Numbered from the stretch's first letter, positions 26,001 through 41,000 are shown. The stretch is 64,000 nt of DNA from Unio delphinus (GCA_029339505.1 JAQISU010000033.1:1978001-2042000), one strand, 5' to 3'. The notes: generated by a model not told the origin, from the letters alone. A program made the numbers and translations.

Positions 26001-29000
26001 CATAATATAACTTATGTGTCATATGTTAAAACATGACTGATGGAATTTTTTTTATCATAAGATTACTTAAGATGCAAAATAGAATCCCAGAAGAGAGTCA
26101 AAAGTTCATACTTCTGAAAAAAATTGAAGTTCATTACCAACTGACATGTGCTTTATATCACGTACTCCACGTATGACAATGACTAAACTTAATGATTCTC
26201 ACTCTGAGAATAATTTGTTTAAAAAGTTGTTTACCAAAACTATCACTGATTTTGGAACATAATCAGCAACTACATACAGTGTTTCTATTACTAGTTGTTT
26301 ACATTAAAAAAAAAAATTAAAAAATCAAATCAGGTCAAACAGAACTGAACTCAATTCTGGAAATCCAGAAATCCAGTAAACAGTGTTACATTACAATAGC
26401 ATGTAATAGAATACAAAAAAAATTAAAACATCCGACAAATAAATTAAATATACGTAATAGATATTACCAGATGTACTGTGCTATTCACAAGGCACATTCA
26501 TAATGGAATCCCTAAATAAAAAAATGAATTTACATTTTATAGAGTATTTGTATAAAAGGTCACTGCATGAACTATTCTAATACTAATTATATTTGACTGG
26601 TCAAGAATTATTTTATCAGATTCACATATTTAATTGTAGAAGGGAGCCAGATTAAAATGACGGCAAAATTTATTACACTGATCTACTAATTTACATTGCA
26701 CTACCCTGTATAAGGTGTAACTATTGTAGTCAGGCCTGAACTACTCTGTGTTGCAAAGTGTTTGATGCTGACAGATTCATTTCCCACCAGCAGTTATTCC
26801 TAACTGGAAAAAGTCTAATACAAAAATAACATAAAAGTGACCAGACAAACTGCTATTCAAAAAAATATGTGACTGGACTACATTCAATAACACCTAACAT
26901 ATTCAATATGCTCTCATCTGTATTGTATACAAATGGGCACTCTTTGTAACTTACCCATTGTAAAAAGTCTCTTCTTGTCCACATACATCAGACAATATGC
27001 GCTAGCATTGTGATACCCGCCAACACTCTCCTTTTCTAATTCATCCCACGTAGCCTCACTAACTGTGATATCATTAAATTTAAGCCACCTTCTTCGTACA
27101 GTGTCATACATATATGCCCAGTAGTGACCAGATGCAGCCTGGCCCTCATGTACTAACACAGCATGCAGGTGGTATGGAAACTGTAAGCAAACATGGACAA
27201 CATCAATTACAGTAGTCAGATGATGCCACCCCTTCTGGAATGGCTAGAAATTCCAAAGTATTTTGCGTCTTATATGCTCACTTGGGCAATATGTATTCAG
27301 TGGTGGGGTAGGGGATTAATTTCAATGATGTAATACTTACCTATTGTTTTAATGCTACTTACCCTCATCCATAAAAAAAGATTACAGCCCCCATTAGATG
27401 TAAAGCTTATAAAATCCAGAACTATTCAGAAAATAGACCCAGTCTATACTCCATAACGCAAGCCCATACACACCAGTCATCCCGTTTCTTGTGTGATTTT
27501 AAACTGGAGTGGGAAGAGGAAATATAGCAATAATGATAGGTAAATATTATATGAAAAAAATTAATTTTACCTTCCTCCCCCATCCTAAACTATGCATGTC
27601 TGAATTTGCAAGTGTGGTGGGAGGCTTATGGCCTAAAGAACTGGTATAAAAAAAAGGAAAGAACTGGTATACAGTAGGAATGTCTACTACTCAAAGTTGG
27701 TATCAGCTTGTGCCACCTTCTGTTATTGGCACAACAAGGAAATATGCCAGGTAGAAGATCACCAAAACAAGGTTTTCCTAACATGCCAAATAAACTAGAT
27801 AGGCCAATGAGACATCAAGATCATAACCTTGTGGGCTTTAATCTTCATGAATGAAAGGTCTCTCTCTCTCTCTCCCTACAAGTGACTGATAAGCCCTCTC
27901 AATCACAAGGACAACCCACCTATAGATGGAAAGTCCCTCTCATCCAAGGACTAATAAACTCCCTTGATGATGAGGATAATCCACCTAGGCATGTGCTGAA
28001 ATATCAACAAGGCCCATAAGAGGAAGGAAAAGATTCTTCATATCATATTTCCTCACTTCTGAATAAGCCAAACAGAACTTAAATCAACAGCAAAGATATT
28101 TTACTCAGACTGGGGATCTCTATAGCATGGAACTACCAAAGGTTTATTTCCAAAAAGGATGCAGTTAACAATCAAGTGTAACACACTCATACTTCCCATT
28201 AAACCATATGCAATTAAACAACCTTTTTCTTTTTGCATAAAGTTTGCTCCTTTGGCTCAATGATGCTAAGGAAAGCGGGAACAATTTTAACATTAAGGTT
28301 CTTTAGAAAGCTTCACCCAGTAGTTTACCTCTGTGTGTGTGTGTGTGTGTTGACAAACACCACAACATGCACATATGAGATTCTTTCTGCTTATCTGTGA
28401 TCATAGACACTGGTTTATGCAGCCCAAAATACCTAATAAGATTGGAAATATAAACATCCAAACCAATGGCCTGGCTTTTTGAGAAATTAAGCATGTTGGA
28501 AATGACTGCCCAATTGTTCTTAATAACAAATTTAGAAATCTCTTTAAAGAAGAGTGCAAAAGAGTCAGCTACTGCACCCAAATATAAATGGCTAGGATTA
28601 ACAGGTTTCCTACTGCATCAATTCCAAAAAGAAATCGCCATTTTGCATGTTGGACTTTGGACATGGTCTTTCTCCTGGCGTGAATGACGCAACTGGTAAT
28701 CTTGCTAAAGAACTTTTCATTCTAGAAAAACCACTTTAGAAGAGCCAAAGTGTGAAGGTGAAGAATCTATTGGCTGTTGTACAGAAGACAGCCCCTATGC
28801 TCTGACCGATCCTTCTAAGGCAATGTCTGAGGCTGGTCTACCAGCAGGTCATTTTACCATGATCATTGCGGCTACAAAAGGAAAATCAAAATATGTTGAG
28901 CAGTAGAGATTCTAATTTTGTGGAACATTTGTGGAATCATCCTGAATTGTGGGAAAGTGTAATTAAACAGACTATCCCACTTCAGATTGGGGAATGTCTT

Positions 29001-32000
29001 GTTGTCAGGCCTGGTCATCGACATATGGATCAAGGATGTCCATCACAGTCTGAACTGGGACCATTTCAAGAAGACTACCTTGCCTTTTCTGGGTCCACAA
29101 GAATTTTCTTCTTGCCAGAAATATGATAAACTCGAAGGATAATCACTTCCAAAGGTTGCCCAGCAAAGGAGGATCTAAACCTCCAACAAAGGGATGTATG
29201 GCCTCATTGTTGCCTGAATTAAACAACCAAAGACATATCAGAGGAGACCAACATACCACCACTGATAACTTGGTTAATGTTTCCTCTGAAAGGGCTTCTG
29301 AGGTATACATTGGGACTCGGGTCAGCAGCCAGTTCTGATTGGTCCACCAACTCAAGTGGTGGTGAAATTCTGATCCTAGAGAAATATGAGCTGTCTGGGG
29401 ATCCCTGTGTGGTTTTCAGTTCATAAGTGAAGTGGTCTTGGGGATCCAAGTTTGCAGCAGAGTTCGGGGTAACCCGTAGAGATAGATATTAGTGAGACAG
29501 AACAATGTTTTGACTTGCAGTGCCAATAAAAGAGTGTGGAATGCATCTATCCTGTTTAGAGGGACACAGACTACTTGATTTCTGGTGAGGAAATTCATCT
29601 CCACGTATACAAAATCCCGAAAACTATCAACAATTTCTCTAGATTTAGTACAAATCCTAACCAGGTCACAATGGACCACCAGTGGGACAGATCAAGCCAG
29701 AGGGTCTCAAAGAGGTGATTGCAGATCAAAAAGATTTCAAATTAATGGAGTATTGAGGAGGCCAGTGAGATCAGGTGGATAGCAACTATTCACAATTACT
29801 CTGGTGATAGCTCTGAGTGCAGAAGCTAGGCTGAACAGCAGAACATGAAACTGAAAAACCCGCCAGTCAAGGCAAAAAATGGAGTTACTTCCTATGAGGA
29901 TAAATTGAGATGTGAACATATGCATCCTAAAGGTCGATGGAAAGTACCCATTCACCTGGCTTTTTGTGTACAAGACTAAAGCTTGTGCTTCCATCTTGAA
30001 TGATATCTCCTGAAGAAACTTGTTTAAAGTGTAAAGATCAATCATCATCATCATCATCCATTTTGATTATCCAGGTCTTTTATTAATCCTCTAACGAGGG
30101 TGGGCCTGTCTGTTTCGTCACAAGAGTATTCAAAGCTTTCTTACAGGCTCTACGGTCCTGTGGATTGATTCCGCTCAGCCCCAACGTCTTTCTGTCTCTT
30201 TTTGTCAACTCTTCCCATGTTAGCTTAGGTCTGCCTGGAGCTCAACTTCCAGTAACTTTGAAGGAACAGACCTTGGATATCCACCCTTTACTACGCTCAA
30301 CATGGCCCAGCCATCGCATCCTATTTGATTGGATAATGTCAGAAATGTTTCTGATGTTGAGCGGGGTGAGGAGAGACTCAAATGGGACATTCGCCTCAGG
30401 ATTTACATGGCAGATCCATCATATCATGGCTTTATCATTGCGATGTATCTTCCTGACAGTTGTAGCAGTGACAGCCCAGGTTTTAGAGCCGTATAACAGC
30501 ACAAGTTTGATGTAAGTTGAGTAAAGACAACCCCTTGTAATGTGCGTCAAATGCCTATTCGTGAGGATTGGGAGAAGCTCTCTAAACTTATTCCAAGCAG
30601 ACTTGCAACGCGTTGTTGATGCCAATTCACATCCTCCTCCGGCCGATATGGTGTCTCCTAGATAACAGAAGTCGGCTACGACATCAAGCTTTTCTTCACC
30701 TACATTTACTACTGTCACAGGCATTCCATCAATAGGTCGAGCAAGTCCACTACATCTGGGACACTTGTAGCTTGGATCAGGTTTGAGAGGTCCATTGATT
30801 CCACTACATTTCTTGTGAACCCAATGTGAACAGCTGATGCAAAAGATTGAGCTTCTACCTGCGCCTTTTAGGCACATGGGTACTTTCCTGAGCTTTTCAG
30901 TGTTTCCCTATTCAGGCCAGAAATCAATACCTTGGATTTACCCATGTTGACCCTGAGACCTTTTTCTTCCATGCCCTTCTTCCATTCTGTCACACGTTCA
31001 ACCAGAGCCTCTAGTGTGGAGTCAACGACCGCTAGATCATCAGCATACAGGAGCTCATATGGGCAGCTTGTTCGAAAGTCAATTGACAGCGCTTCCAGAA
31101 CAACGATAAACAATAACGGGCTCAATACCGATCCTTGATGAACACCAACATTGACACTGAACTCGTCACTGTAGCCATCACTGACACAAACACGGCTTCT
31201 AGCATTAGAGTACATGGACTGTACAGTTTTAACAAGCCATTCTTCAATGCCTAATTTACGCATCGCCCACCATATGACATTCCTTGGAACTCGGTCGAAC
31301 GCCTTCTCAAGATCTATGAAGGCCATGCATAAGAGCTTGTTAACTGCGATTTGTTTTTCTTGCATCTGTCGCAAGATGTATATGGCATCAACAGTTCCTC
31401 TTCCTGGCATAAAAACCGAACTGCATGTCACCGATGTGTACTTGTTGCCTGATCAATTGCTCTATAACTCTCTCAAAAACTTTCATTATCTGGTCCATCA
31501 TCCTTAGGCCTCTGTGGTTGCTTCTGTCCAGTGCGTCGCCTTTGCCCTTGTATAGACTGACTATGTAGCTTTCCTCCCACTGTGTTGGAATATGTCCATC
31601 ACGAATGATAGCTTCAAAGAGATCACGTATGAGTGCTACACCACTCATGTCAGTAGGCTTCAACATCTCTTCTACTATGCCAGATGGGCCTGCAGTTTTA
31701 CCCGTCGCCATCTTGCTGATTGCTTTTTCAATCATCACAGTAGTGATTGGAATCACAGGAAATTTTATACATGTTTTTGGTAACCAGGGCAATCTCGAAG
31801 TAGAAGCCTGAAGACTGATCATTTAACACCCTCTCTAATAATGTACCCTTCTGTGGAAAAGACGCTGTTCATGAACTTACGTCAGTATTCTTCCTGTATT
31901 ATTATTGATTGGAACCACCAATCATCTGTTATGCTTGACAAGACCTCTAAAGAATGGTCTAACCAAGTATCCATGGGAACTCCTGGCAGAATAATGCATG

Positions 32001-35000
32001 GCAGGAGAGGAAGACCCACTTCTTGTGAATGGAGAGGGGCTGTAAAATCATTTTCTGGAGCTTTCTGGAGACCTTGTCTAGCTCAAGATAATGGAGAGCT
32101 AATCTTAAATTGGGGGTTTCTTCCTGTACTTTGGCTGTATCCCTTTAAGAACTTTGCTGAGGGCCTCAAGAAGTGATTGGAATGAACACACGTCTGGTTT
32201 TGATAGGCCAGGAGTGAATGTGTGGAAGTTATGTTTTGGGTCCCTCAAGTCCTGGGATATGAAAAAAGGAAAGGGAACTTTGAAAAGAGTCTCTGTCTCT
32301 GAGGGAGCAGCCCCAAAACAGGTTCTTATTGTGATCCAGTAAGACTTTAGAAAAGTTTTAGTTAATATTTACTGATAGCAGCATGGACATCGATAAGGTA
32401 TGCCTAGAGGTTTTGACAACCATTTCTAGCTATTTTTTCAGCAAAACTTGAGAAGAGTTTTAAGGAGCCTGCAAAATAGATTTACGTGAGGCTATGGTAA
32501 CTAACAATCTAGTTTTATTGGATAGTAATCAACTGTACTTTAGTCTTGTCTGTGCTTATTTTCATTCCATTTTTCCTTATACCAGGAATCTTTTCTAAAG
32601 AATTCTATCTTATGGGACAACTTTAGGACTGATTTAGCTCTTTAGCTGAAACTATTGATGATAATGATGGTGTTTGGCCACCTAAGAGAGGTTTTGGGTT
32701 TTCAACACCATTTTTCAGGATATGATGGCTATACATGATGGCCTGTATATTTAGTGGAGTAAGAACCTTGGGAAATGGAATGCCTTAGCCCACTCCCCAT
32801 TTAGAGGGTCTAACAGTCACAGATACATTAATCACTGTACCAACAAAACAAATAGTTTTCAAAATATTTACATGTAATATGGAGGTAATAAAATTCTGGA
32901 CATGAATCGAAATATGATTACCTATCCTAGAAGTCTAGATACATTCATACAATGGTCTGAGGGTTTAAACACTCTATATGATACAGAACCTGTAATTAAA
33001 TGCCATGAACACTACTTTGACAAAAGGCAAATTTTCTGCTCTTGTGTTATTGAATTCAACCATAAATGTTATCCAAGAAAGAGGATGGCTACTGTACATA
33101 GGTCTGCAGTGGATGGTACAGACTGAGTGTTCTTTAGTTCTTGACATCTAGAATTTTTCATCTAATGGAAGGATGGAATCCAACTTATATGGATGAGGGT
33201 AATTTCTATACTGCAAAGGTAAGCAAGGCAACAGCAACAGGTAATGTATTATTGATATTAAGATATGGGCCAGTATAAGAAGAACCTTTATTGGGAGTGG
33301 TCTCCCAAGAACTCCTCTATACTGCTAATGGAGGCAACATTTAATATGCTCTTTTAATAGAACCTGTTTATTTGAAAGCAGACAAAAACATTTTCATGTT
33401 TTTTTGTTTCTTAAACGACATATATATTATATATTCATCTTAACTAGTGTGATAAAATCTATTCTGAAATTATATTTTAAACATGCAGAACCTAATTTTA
33501 GCCATTAGGGTCTGGTCCATTTGAATTGATTTACTTTGAAAATGTATAATGCCAAGAAAAGTCTGGGTGCAAAGTTTAGAATGCCAATCACCAACACTGT
33601 AAATATGTATCTGCTGGACATGACCCACAACTGAGCTGAAATGACCATTTTCTAACGTGCCATGCAGGCATCTGATATAAGATACCGATAATTATCCCAT
33701 GCAATTATGTGGTCATTATGTTTTCTCAATTGTTTAAACATTCTATAGCCACAAAGAACAAGGCAAAAAAGATGTGAAAGTTTATCTCCTGAACTAATAA
33801 AAAACTTTATCACTGAAGCGTTGCACAGGGTTGATTACTATAGACACCATTAAAGTCCCTCTCACCTTGTGCTTTTTAACTAAACCGTGTGGCATTGTCA
33901 TCACTTGTAACAGCTTTACAACAAAATGTATGAAAGATTCTGATTATAAAAAAATTTATGTAAATTTATAACATATAAGGGTTTCTTACTTAATTTCGAA
34001 TTGTTACAACTGCACCATTTTAAGAGTTATACCTTTTTCATGTTTTCATCACTGTACATTTTACTAATAGCATCTTCCAGGGATCCAATATTCTCCTGTA
34101 ATTCTGCAAATAACATGAAAGTCCATTAAAATTAAAATAATAACTCAAATTAAACCATATCCAAATTTCCTTTCTAAGTATTATTGCTATATTTGTCTAT
34201 ATCTTTGCCACATAGTCCAAATAACTGTCAATGTATTGCCCATCTTTACACATACAGATCAAACTGTGACTTAATCAAAATTTATTTATTAACTCTGTCA
34301 CATTTATAAATTGAAACTCAATGCCAGTCATGTTTGTATAAAGAGACTTTGACAAATACTCATTTCAATAAAAATTTATAATGATAAATGAAAAAATGCT
34401 ATTCTCTGCAAGCCAAGATAAACAAAAGATTTAATCTAAACTAATTCAACATCTAATTTTATATATAAATTTCATTTGCTATGATGCAGAGAGTATTCAT
34501 TTCCATTATCTGATGCTATAAATTAGTGAGGTTATGATGAAATACTGAGATGGGTTTTTCAAAAGTCTTACCAATGACATCATAAAATTATAAATCACTA
34601 AAATGATATATGTTGGTACTAAACAAGAAATAGTCCATGCAGTCTTGGATGTAGTGTATTGCAAGGGCAAGTTCATTATCTGTAAATTTTTAAGTGTTTG
34701 TATTATACAACAAACAAGAGATCCAAGTGAGCCTAATATTGCTCACCTGGGTAGCTTACATATGCTCACATCTGAATATAAAATTTCTTACATGTACTTA
34801 ACTGTCAAGGGGAAGAAAAGCTTGAAGCACAGTTGCTCACTTGAGTTGATCTATGAAGTCAGCATGAATTTCTGGATACGTCTATAGCCTAGTACCAATA
34901 GATTTCACTTGGAAACCATTCCAATCCCCAACCAAGGAAACTATGGTGAGTTTGTAGTTAAGGCATTTGACTCATGACCAGATTTACTTAACCAATCAAT

Positions 35001-38000
35001 CAAATATTCCATCTCTTGATAAAAAAACACAAGTATTAACATACAGAAAAATATATATTCATTGTATGTATGTAGATACATTCATAAAAAATGTTTGCCG
35101 GCAGCAATTGTAAGATATCAGAAAGTGTTGCCAAATTTAAGGTTTTGTAAGACTTGTAGTGTAGAATGGAAATCTAAAAGATAATGAAATTAGATTTTTT
35201 TGAAGTTTGTACATAGTTAAAATAATAGAGTATGACTGTAATTTCGGAGGTAAAAATGAAAGCTTTATACAGTAACTGGCTCAAAATGGTACCTTAGAGT
35301 GCAATAACAGTTACTGCAACACTGTCTCCATCCCTCAAACAGTTTGTATGCAGGGACATCTGGTCATTATATGAGGTTCTGATTTCACTGAATCAACTCC
35401 TAAAAGCTAGAGGATGGTGAAAGGACTTTTTGCCGTGGTGAATATCAAATTTTTGTTTCTTTCTGTAATTACCTCTAACATCATTTTCTACTTCTGTCCG
35501 CCACCGATGAAGGCAGTCCTGAAGAACCTTTAACTCACTCTCTGAAACCTCCCGTGGGGAGGGAGAACTGACAACAGCTGTTGTCCGATGGGGTCGCATA
35601 GGGGATATCAATATTGGTGGCAGTGGCATTGGCAGAGGTGCATCAGCTGGTGGTGATTTTACAGGAGAATCAGTCACCATGCTGTAAGAAAATATAAACT
35701 CTTGGGTAGTGTGAATTTATAGTAGCATACTAATTAGCAAACACATGCTTTGATTCTATACAATACAAATTACTACCCTAGTAAGGTTTATTATCAAAGA
35801 TGGACTTCAAACTATGTAGATTATGTATGCCATAGAGCATGGTAAGTGATACATCTATTACAATTGCCATTGTTATTCTAATGAATGCCAAGTATGTGAT
35901 TTTAATTACGGGGAAAAGTGACTTACTTGCTAGATTTGAATTTAAGGGAGAATGCAGTATTAATTCCAAACCTAAGATTCTCATTAGTTTTAATCTAGAT
36001 TACATCCCTTGCTTTAACAGGTAATCGGCAAGTAAGTATTCTTCTATTTTGTTATAAATGACAGCCATATTTGAAGGTAGATTAGTATCAATTATATAAC
36101 CTGAAAACCATCCATGCCAGGATGCTTTTAGTCAGATTTGTTCAAGCATTTAAAACTTATTTCCTCTTTAGTAAGTGGCCATTATGATGGCAGACCAACA
36201 TAATTTTAACCAATTTGAAAAAGTTGTATGCAGTGATGCTTTCCTCAAACATAGTCAAATTTTATTAAGCACTTTTGAAAACAAAGTTCTAGGGTTTCTA
36301 TTTTTATTTTCACTAACGGTAATCATGAATGATGAAGTCATCTTAACAATTTTTTTAAAACTCTTGCTTAGATGCTGTTAAATTTGTTCAAATTTTGTTT
36401 GTTTAAAATTGTTTCTATTTTTAGTATAGGTGGCCACAATTTACATCTTTTTAGGGCATTATTAAAACAATCTTAAGGAGATTCATTTCTATCAAATTCT
36501 ATTGCATGGTGTTTGAGAAGTTGACGTAAATAGCAAATGTTAACAGAAGATGCATAACAGACAAAGAACCTTACCATAAGCTCATCTGTCCTTATAGCCA
36601 GAGGAACTAATAATCCAGAACACATCTAAATTAATGTTGGATAATTATTTTAGAACCAGATAATAAACTGCCTCCATATTCTATTGACCAGACCAGAAAA
36701 CCTGCAAACAGCACTAACTGCAACTAACTAAATAACCACTAACCCATTCACTAAAGGTTCAAACCCCACCAAACCCAACTAAGTGAATAACCACTAACCC
36801 ATTCACTAAAGGTTCAAACCCCACCAATATCAACTAAGCAAATAACCCAAAACCATTTTCACTACAGGTTCAAACCCCACCAACTCCAAGTAAGTAAAAA
36901 ACCACTAACCCATTCACTACAGGTTAAACCCCCACTAAGTAAATAACCACTAACTCATTCACTACAGGTTTATAAACAGAACCAAATCTTTTTCAATGAA
37001 GATGCTGAAATGGTGCAAACAATCGATACAGCAGTTAATATCTCCACTTATCAGGAGTAAAAACAATCTAGTTCAAATGTGATTTCAGCATAACACTGTG
37101 TGAACATCTAGTGAATGGATGTTAATTGTCTGTGTGTGCTTGAACATTTTAACTGAATTCGGCATTGACTGTTCCACCATACAGATGTTGGCTGTACTAA
37201 GTATTTCTTGCAGGCTGGGACCTGACAAGCATAGTATCGTATTTACCGCACATGTTGGGACACGAAAAAATAATTATTTTTTTTCGTGTCCCAGAACTTA
37301 TGGTGAACTTTTTTTAAACCTACATCATGTGTCCCAAGACTTAGGAAATGAAAAACATGTTCAATCCCCCCCCCCCGCCAACAACTGGCCACACCGCATG
37401 TTACAATAAAATAGATAAATAAAATGCGTATTTGATCATAAAATAAAATAAACAAGAAACTAAACTTGTAATGTCATCATTTATTCACATTTTTTGTCGA
37501 CATTAGCATTTTATTAAAGGAAAAATATATCCACAAACTCCGTATGAGTAGCGCATGAATCCATTATCCATAGCGTAATAGCTTTCGTCAGACAACGCAA
37601 CACATTAGTCATTGACGTGAATATTGAGAAACGAATCATGTTTAGTTGTCCTCAAAGGTTTGAATGTTATGAAAATGAAAACTGGATTCCGCAAAATCAC
37701 ATATGAATGAGATAGAGAAAGAAAGAGTTAGAATTTTCAGCCCCATTGGTCGAAAGCAACAGACATTTACGCGTGATGCGGTGTAAGGTACAAAATAACC
37801 AAGAGTGTATTATATCCAGGGTAACAATATGACAATATCTCGCAAACTAAAATCATTATTAGAAATACATTCACTGCAAGTACAAATGACAATCTTTTTG
37901 ATTCCATGGGATACAAAAAGTATTATTAAAGCAAGTTAATGCTGTATATACTATTTACCGAATAACCAGTTTGTATCAATTATGACTGCAGACGGCATAT

Positions 38001-41000
38001 AACTGAAAGCCCAGGTGTTGAATAAACACACCTTGTAACAGCCATAAACTCATTGTTTGAACTTACTGGCAGGATATCAAATACAAAGGTTAATTTATTA
38101 CAAAACAAACCGACCCCGGAAGCTGACATTGGATTCCTATTAGCGTGGAGATTTTTTTAAAACTATGCATGTGTATACAAAGTCGGCTGACATAGGGAAG
38201 CCAAGGAAAATGACCACACGTCTCGTATTAAGAGTGCAGATAAACAAACAGTTGTGGACTGCATTTTGAAAGCAGTCGAATCGCTTCAGGACAAGCCAGA
38301 TCTGATCTGAAAATCATTTAAAGTTTGTGGGTACAGTCCTACCCATTTATCTCGTTATCCTCGGGCCCGAAGAAATAGTGTCGACATAGGCGGATGTTGA
38401 GATAAGTGGGGGGCGGGGGGGGGGGGGGGCCTGAAAAAAAAAAGATTAACATGAAGACAGTATCAGTGTGAAATACACTTGTATATTGATAAATTACATT
38501 TTGGTTACCTTTGTGTAATAAAATCCAAATTAAAATGTTGCATTGATCACATCCTGATACGAAATTCAACGTCGGCATTCTCACATTATCAAAAAATTTC
38601 ACAGACCTCTTTGCGAGATGTACATCCATTAACTTCCTTACAAGCCAGATATTTAGTTTCCAGAAACTGTAAATTTAATTTGCGTTTTACCTTGCAGTTG
38701 GTAGCCATCGTAAATGTAAATAAAGTTAAAAACGAAACTTTCACAGCAAAAAAAAACTTGTTTTAATCACCGATCACTTTCAAATGTCTCGGAAAAGCGT
38801 AATCCGTATTTTCACACAATTTTTATATATGGAATTCAGAAAATCACGTATACAGGAGTCCTCTGTACGCATAAATTTCCTGGACTGTAAATTTAAGGGC
38901 TTGCTAATCCTGCTTCGACCACCTGTTGATTGGGAAATTGTGTTCATCAATTGATCCTTTTAGCTGTGCTGATATTTACAATCAGAAAATTTAGTGGCTG
39001 AATGACCCACAGATGTACATGCTGTCATTGTAAGAGTACATCTGAAGAACATGACTCACAAGCGAGTCGGCAAGATCAAAGACTTAACTAGCTGAAGAGT
39101 GGTGAGAAAATGTGCTGCTATGTTTTTTTGATCCGACCGCGACATCAAAAGCCTGGCGGCAAGATCAACTAGTTGTTGAACAAAGTATGGGTCGGAACTG
39201 GCAGTTTGTCGACATAAATTATTAGAAAACAAAGTACAGTCACTATCTACTGGTATATCTCTCTCTCTGTCTCTTTCTTTTTCTCTCTCTCTGAATATAT
39301 TTTTACTAAAAGTGAAAACAAACAACACTCGGAGTTTTCTTTTTTAAAGTTTTGCTTAATAAAATATACGTTTGAGTACATTTTCTGACATGTACTTTTC
39401 GAATGATTTAAAAGGTGTCCCACAACTTACGACTCAAAAAAAGCTATGTGTCCCAGAATATACAGTGCACAAAAAAATTACTTTTAAAATAAAATTATGG
39501 TGTCCCAACAAATATGGTGTCCCAACATATACGGTAAATACGGTAACAATGCATTACTGTACTTTTCATTTAAATTTGGAAAAAATAGATAATGACCTTC
39601 AGTATTGTATGTTAATCTCCTATATATGCAATTACACTATATCCCCCATTCTGTACATGGCCATTGATACACAAAATAAAATACTTCCTCTGCAGTTCAT
39701 TCAATTTGCACGACTGTGGTCCTCAGTTCAATCTTTTATCTAGTATATGAGCAGATCAGAGGTCTCCCCTGAATTCTTTGATTTGATCCATACTATGAAC
39801 TGATTGCCCTAACATCTTGGCAAGCAAGGGTATTGCATACAAAATGTCAGATATCCTTTTAGCACTAAAGAAAGAATATTTCTGATTGTGATACAAGAGT
39901 GTAAAGGCTAGCGTAAACATTTTGTCTAAAATTTAATGAATGAATTTTCTGAGTAATAAGAATAACCTGTAATGAATTCTCCAAAAACATTTATGAATAA
40001 AAAAAATTAATATAAGGAGTTAAAATAGAAAAAATTCCAATATTGCATATAGATCGGCAGATGGATATAACAAAAAATTATGGTGGGCATATAAAAATAT
40101 AGCTGTAATACATATATCAGCAAACTCTATTTCCTTTTTCATTCAACTCAAGGACAGTACAAGTACACCCACCAGTGAAAATGTCATTATATCAATGGCA
40201 GTTCTTGTTTTACGTCTGCCCAACAAGAACAATGTCACAAATTGTGACGGTGAGAAACTCGTCCATGTAAAGTATCTGCTCCTTGATGATTCAAAAGGGT
40301 TTCTGATGACTGGAAATTTAATGGCTGCTTTAAAATAACTGATTTTCAAAACCATTCCTGAAATGACAGATGCTGTCAGGTTTTTGCATTCAAAAAGGAG
40401 AACCAACATCTTGTCATCAAAATAAATGGGAAGCAGAAAAAGGGGTGTCTGAAGTGACAGCATTAGTTCAATATTTAACACTTAAATATCAATCTCTCTT
40501 TCTTCCTGTTCCACTCTGACAGAGCTAACGCGAGATTAAAATCCTAAAATGTTACTTATCATAGCTGCCAACCCCAGAGTCTACACAAATGCTGCCTGCT
40601 TGTGACAAAAATACTGATTTTCCAGAACAAATACTGATTTTTAAAATTTTAATGCATATGTAACTATTTACAACATATACAACCATCAGTAAAGTAGGAC
40701 AGTACCTTACATTATTATTCAATGCCAAAGGTGCATGTGTTGCATACTGGTACCTTCTGGATGCGAACCATGTTCCATTCTGGTGCCTATTCAGAAGGTT
40801 GTTGTTGTTGTCGTAGTGTTTAATGCCATTATTCAGCACATGATAGGCTATTGGAGGAAGAACCCTGGAAAACCTCCAGAAAGAACCACAGACCCTGAGA
40901 AGCTACTGGCAAGCTTTCTCACATACCAACATTGACCGAATCTGAGACTCGAAATAAGGCAGACAGAGGTGAGATGGCAGTGATCCATAATGGAGAGCAC

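Larger units (their letters stand above)
37237..39543. mobile_element. DNA transposon with ~27-bp terminal inverted repeats and TA flanks
   Basis: The left end tcgtatttaccgcacatgtt and the right end read inverted (ccgtatttaccgtatatgtt) match, and both continue gggacac; 24 of 27 positions agree. Each end abuts TA (37235-37236 and 39544-39545). GTGTCCC/GGGACAC heptamers recur near both ends. No intact transposase is seen. The TA target suggests a Tc1/mariner or pogo-like group, not proven. Confidence 0.72.

Noticed and set aside
30932..31811. Plus-strand ORFs in the 30.9-31.8 kb region
   Set aside because: They are antisense shadows of the LINE reverse transcriptase.
39056..39328. Transposase-like ORF inside the 37.2-39.5 kb element
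   Set aside because: The 90-codon ORF has no DDE or HTH signature that I can recognise, and part is a charged low-complexity run.
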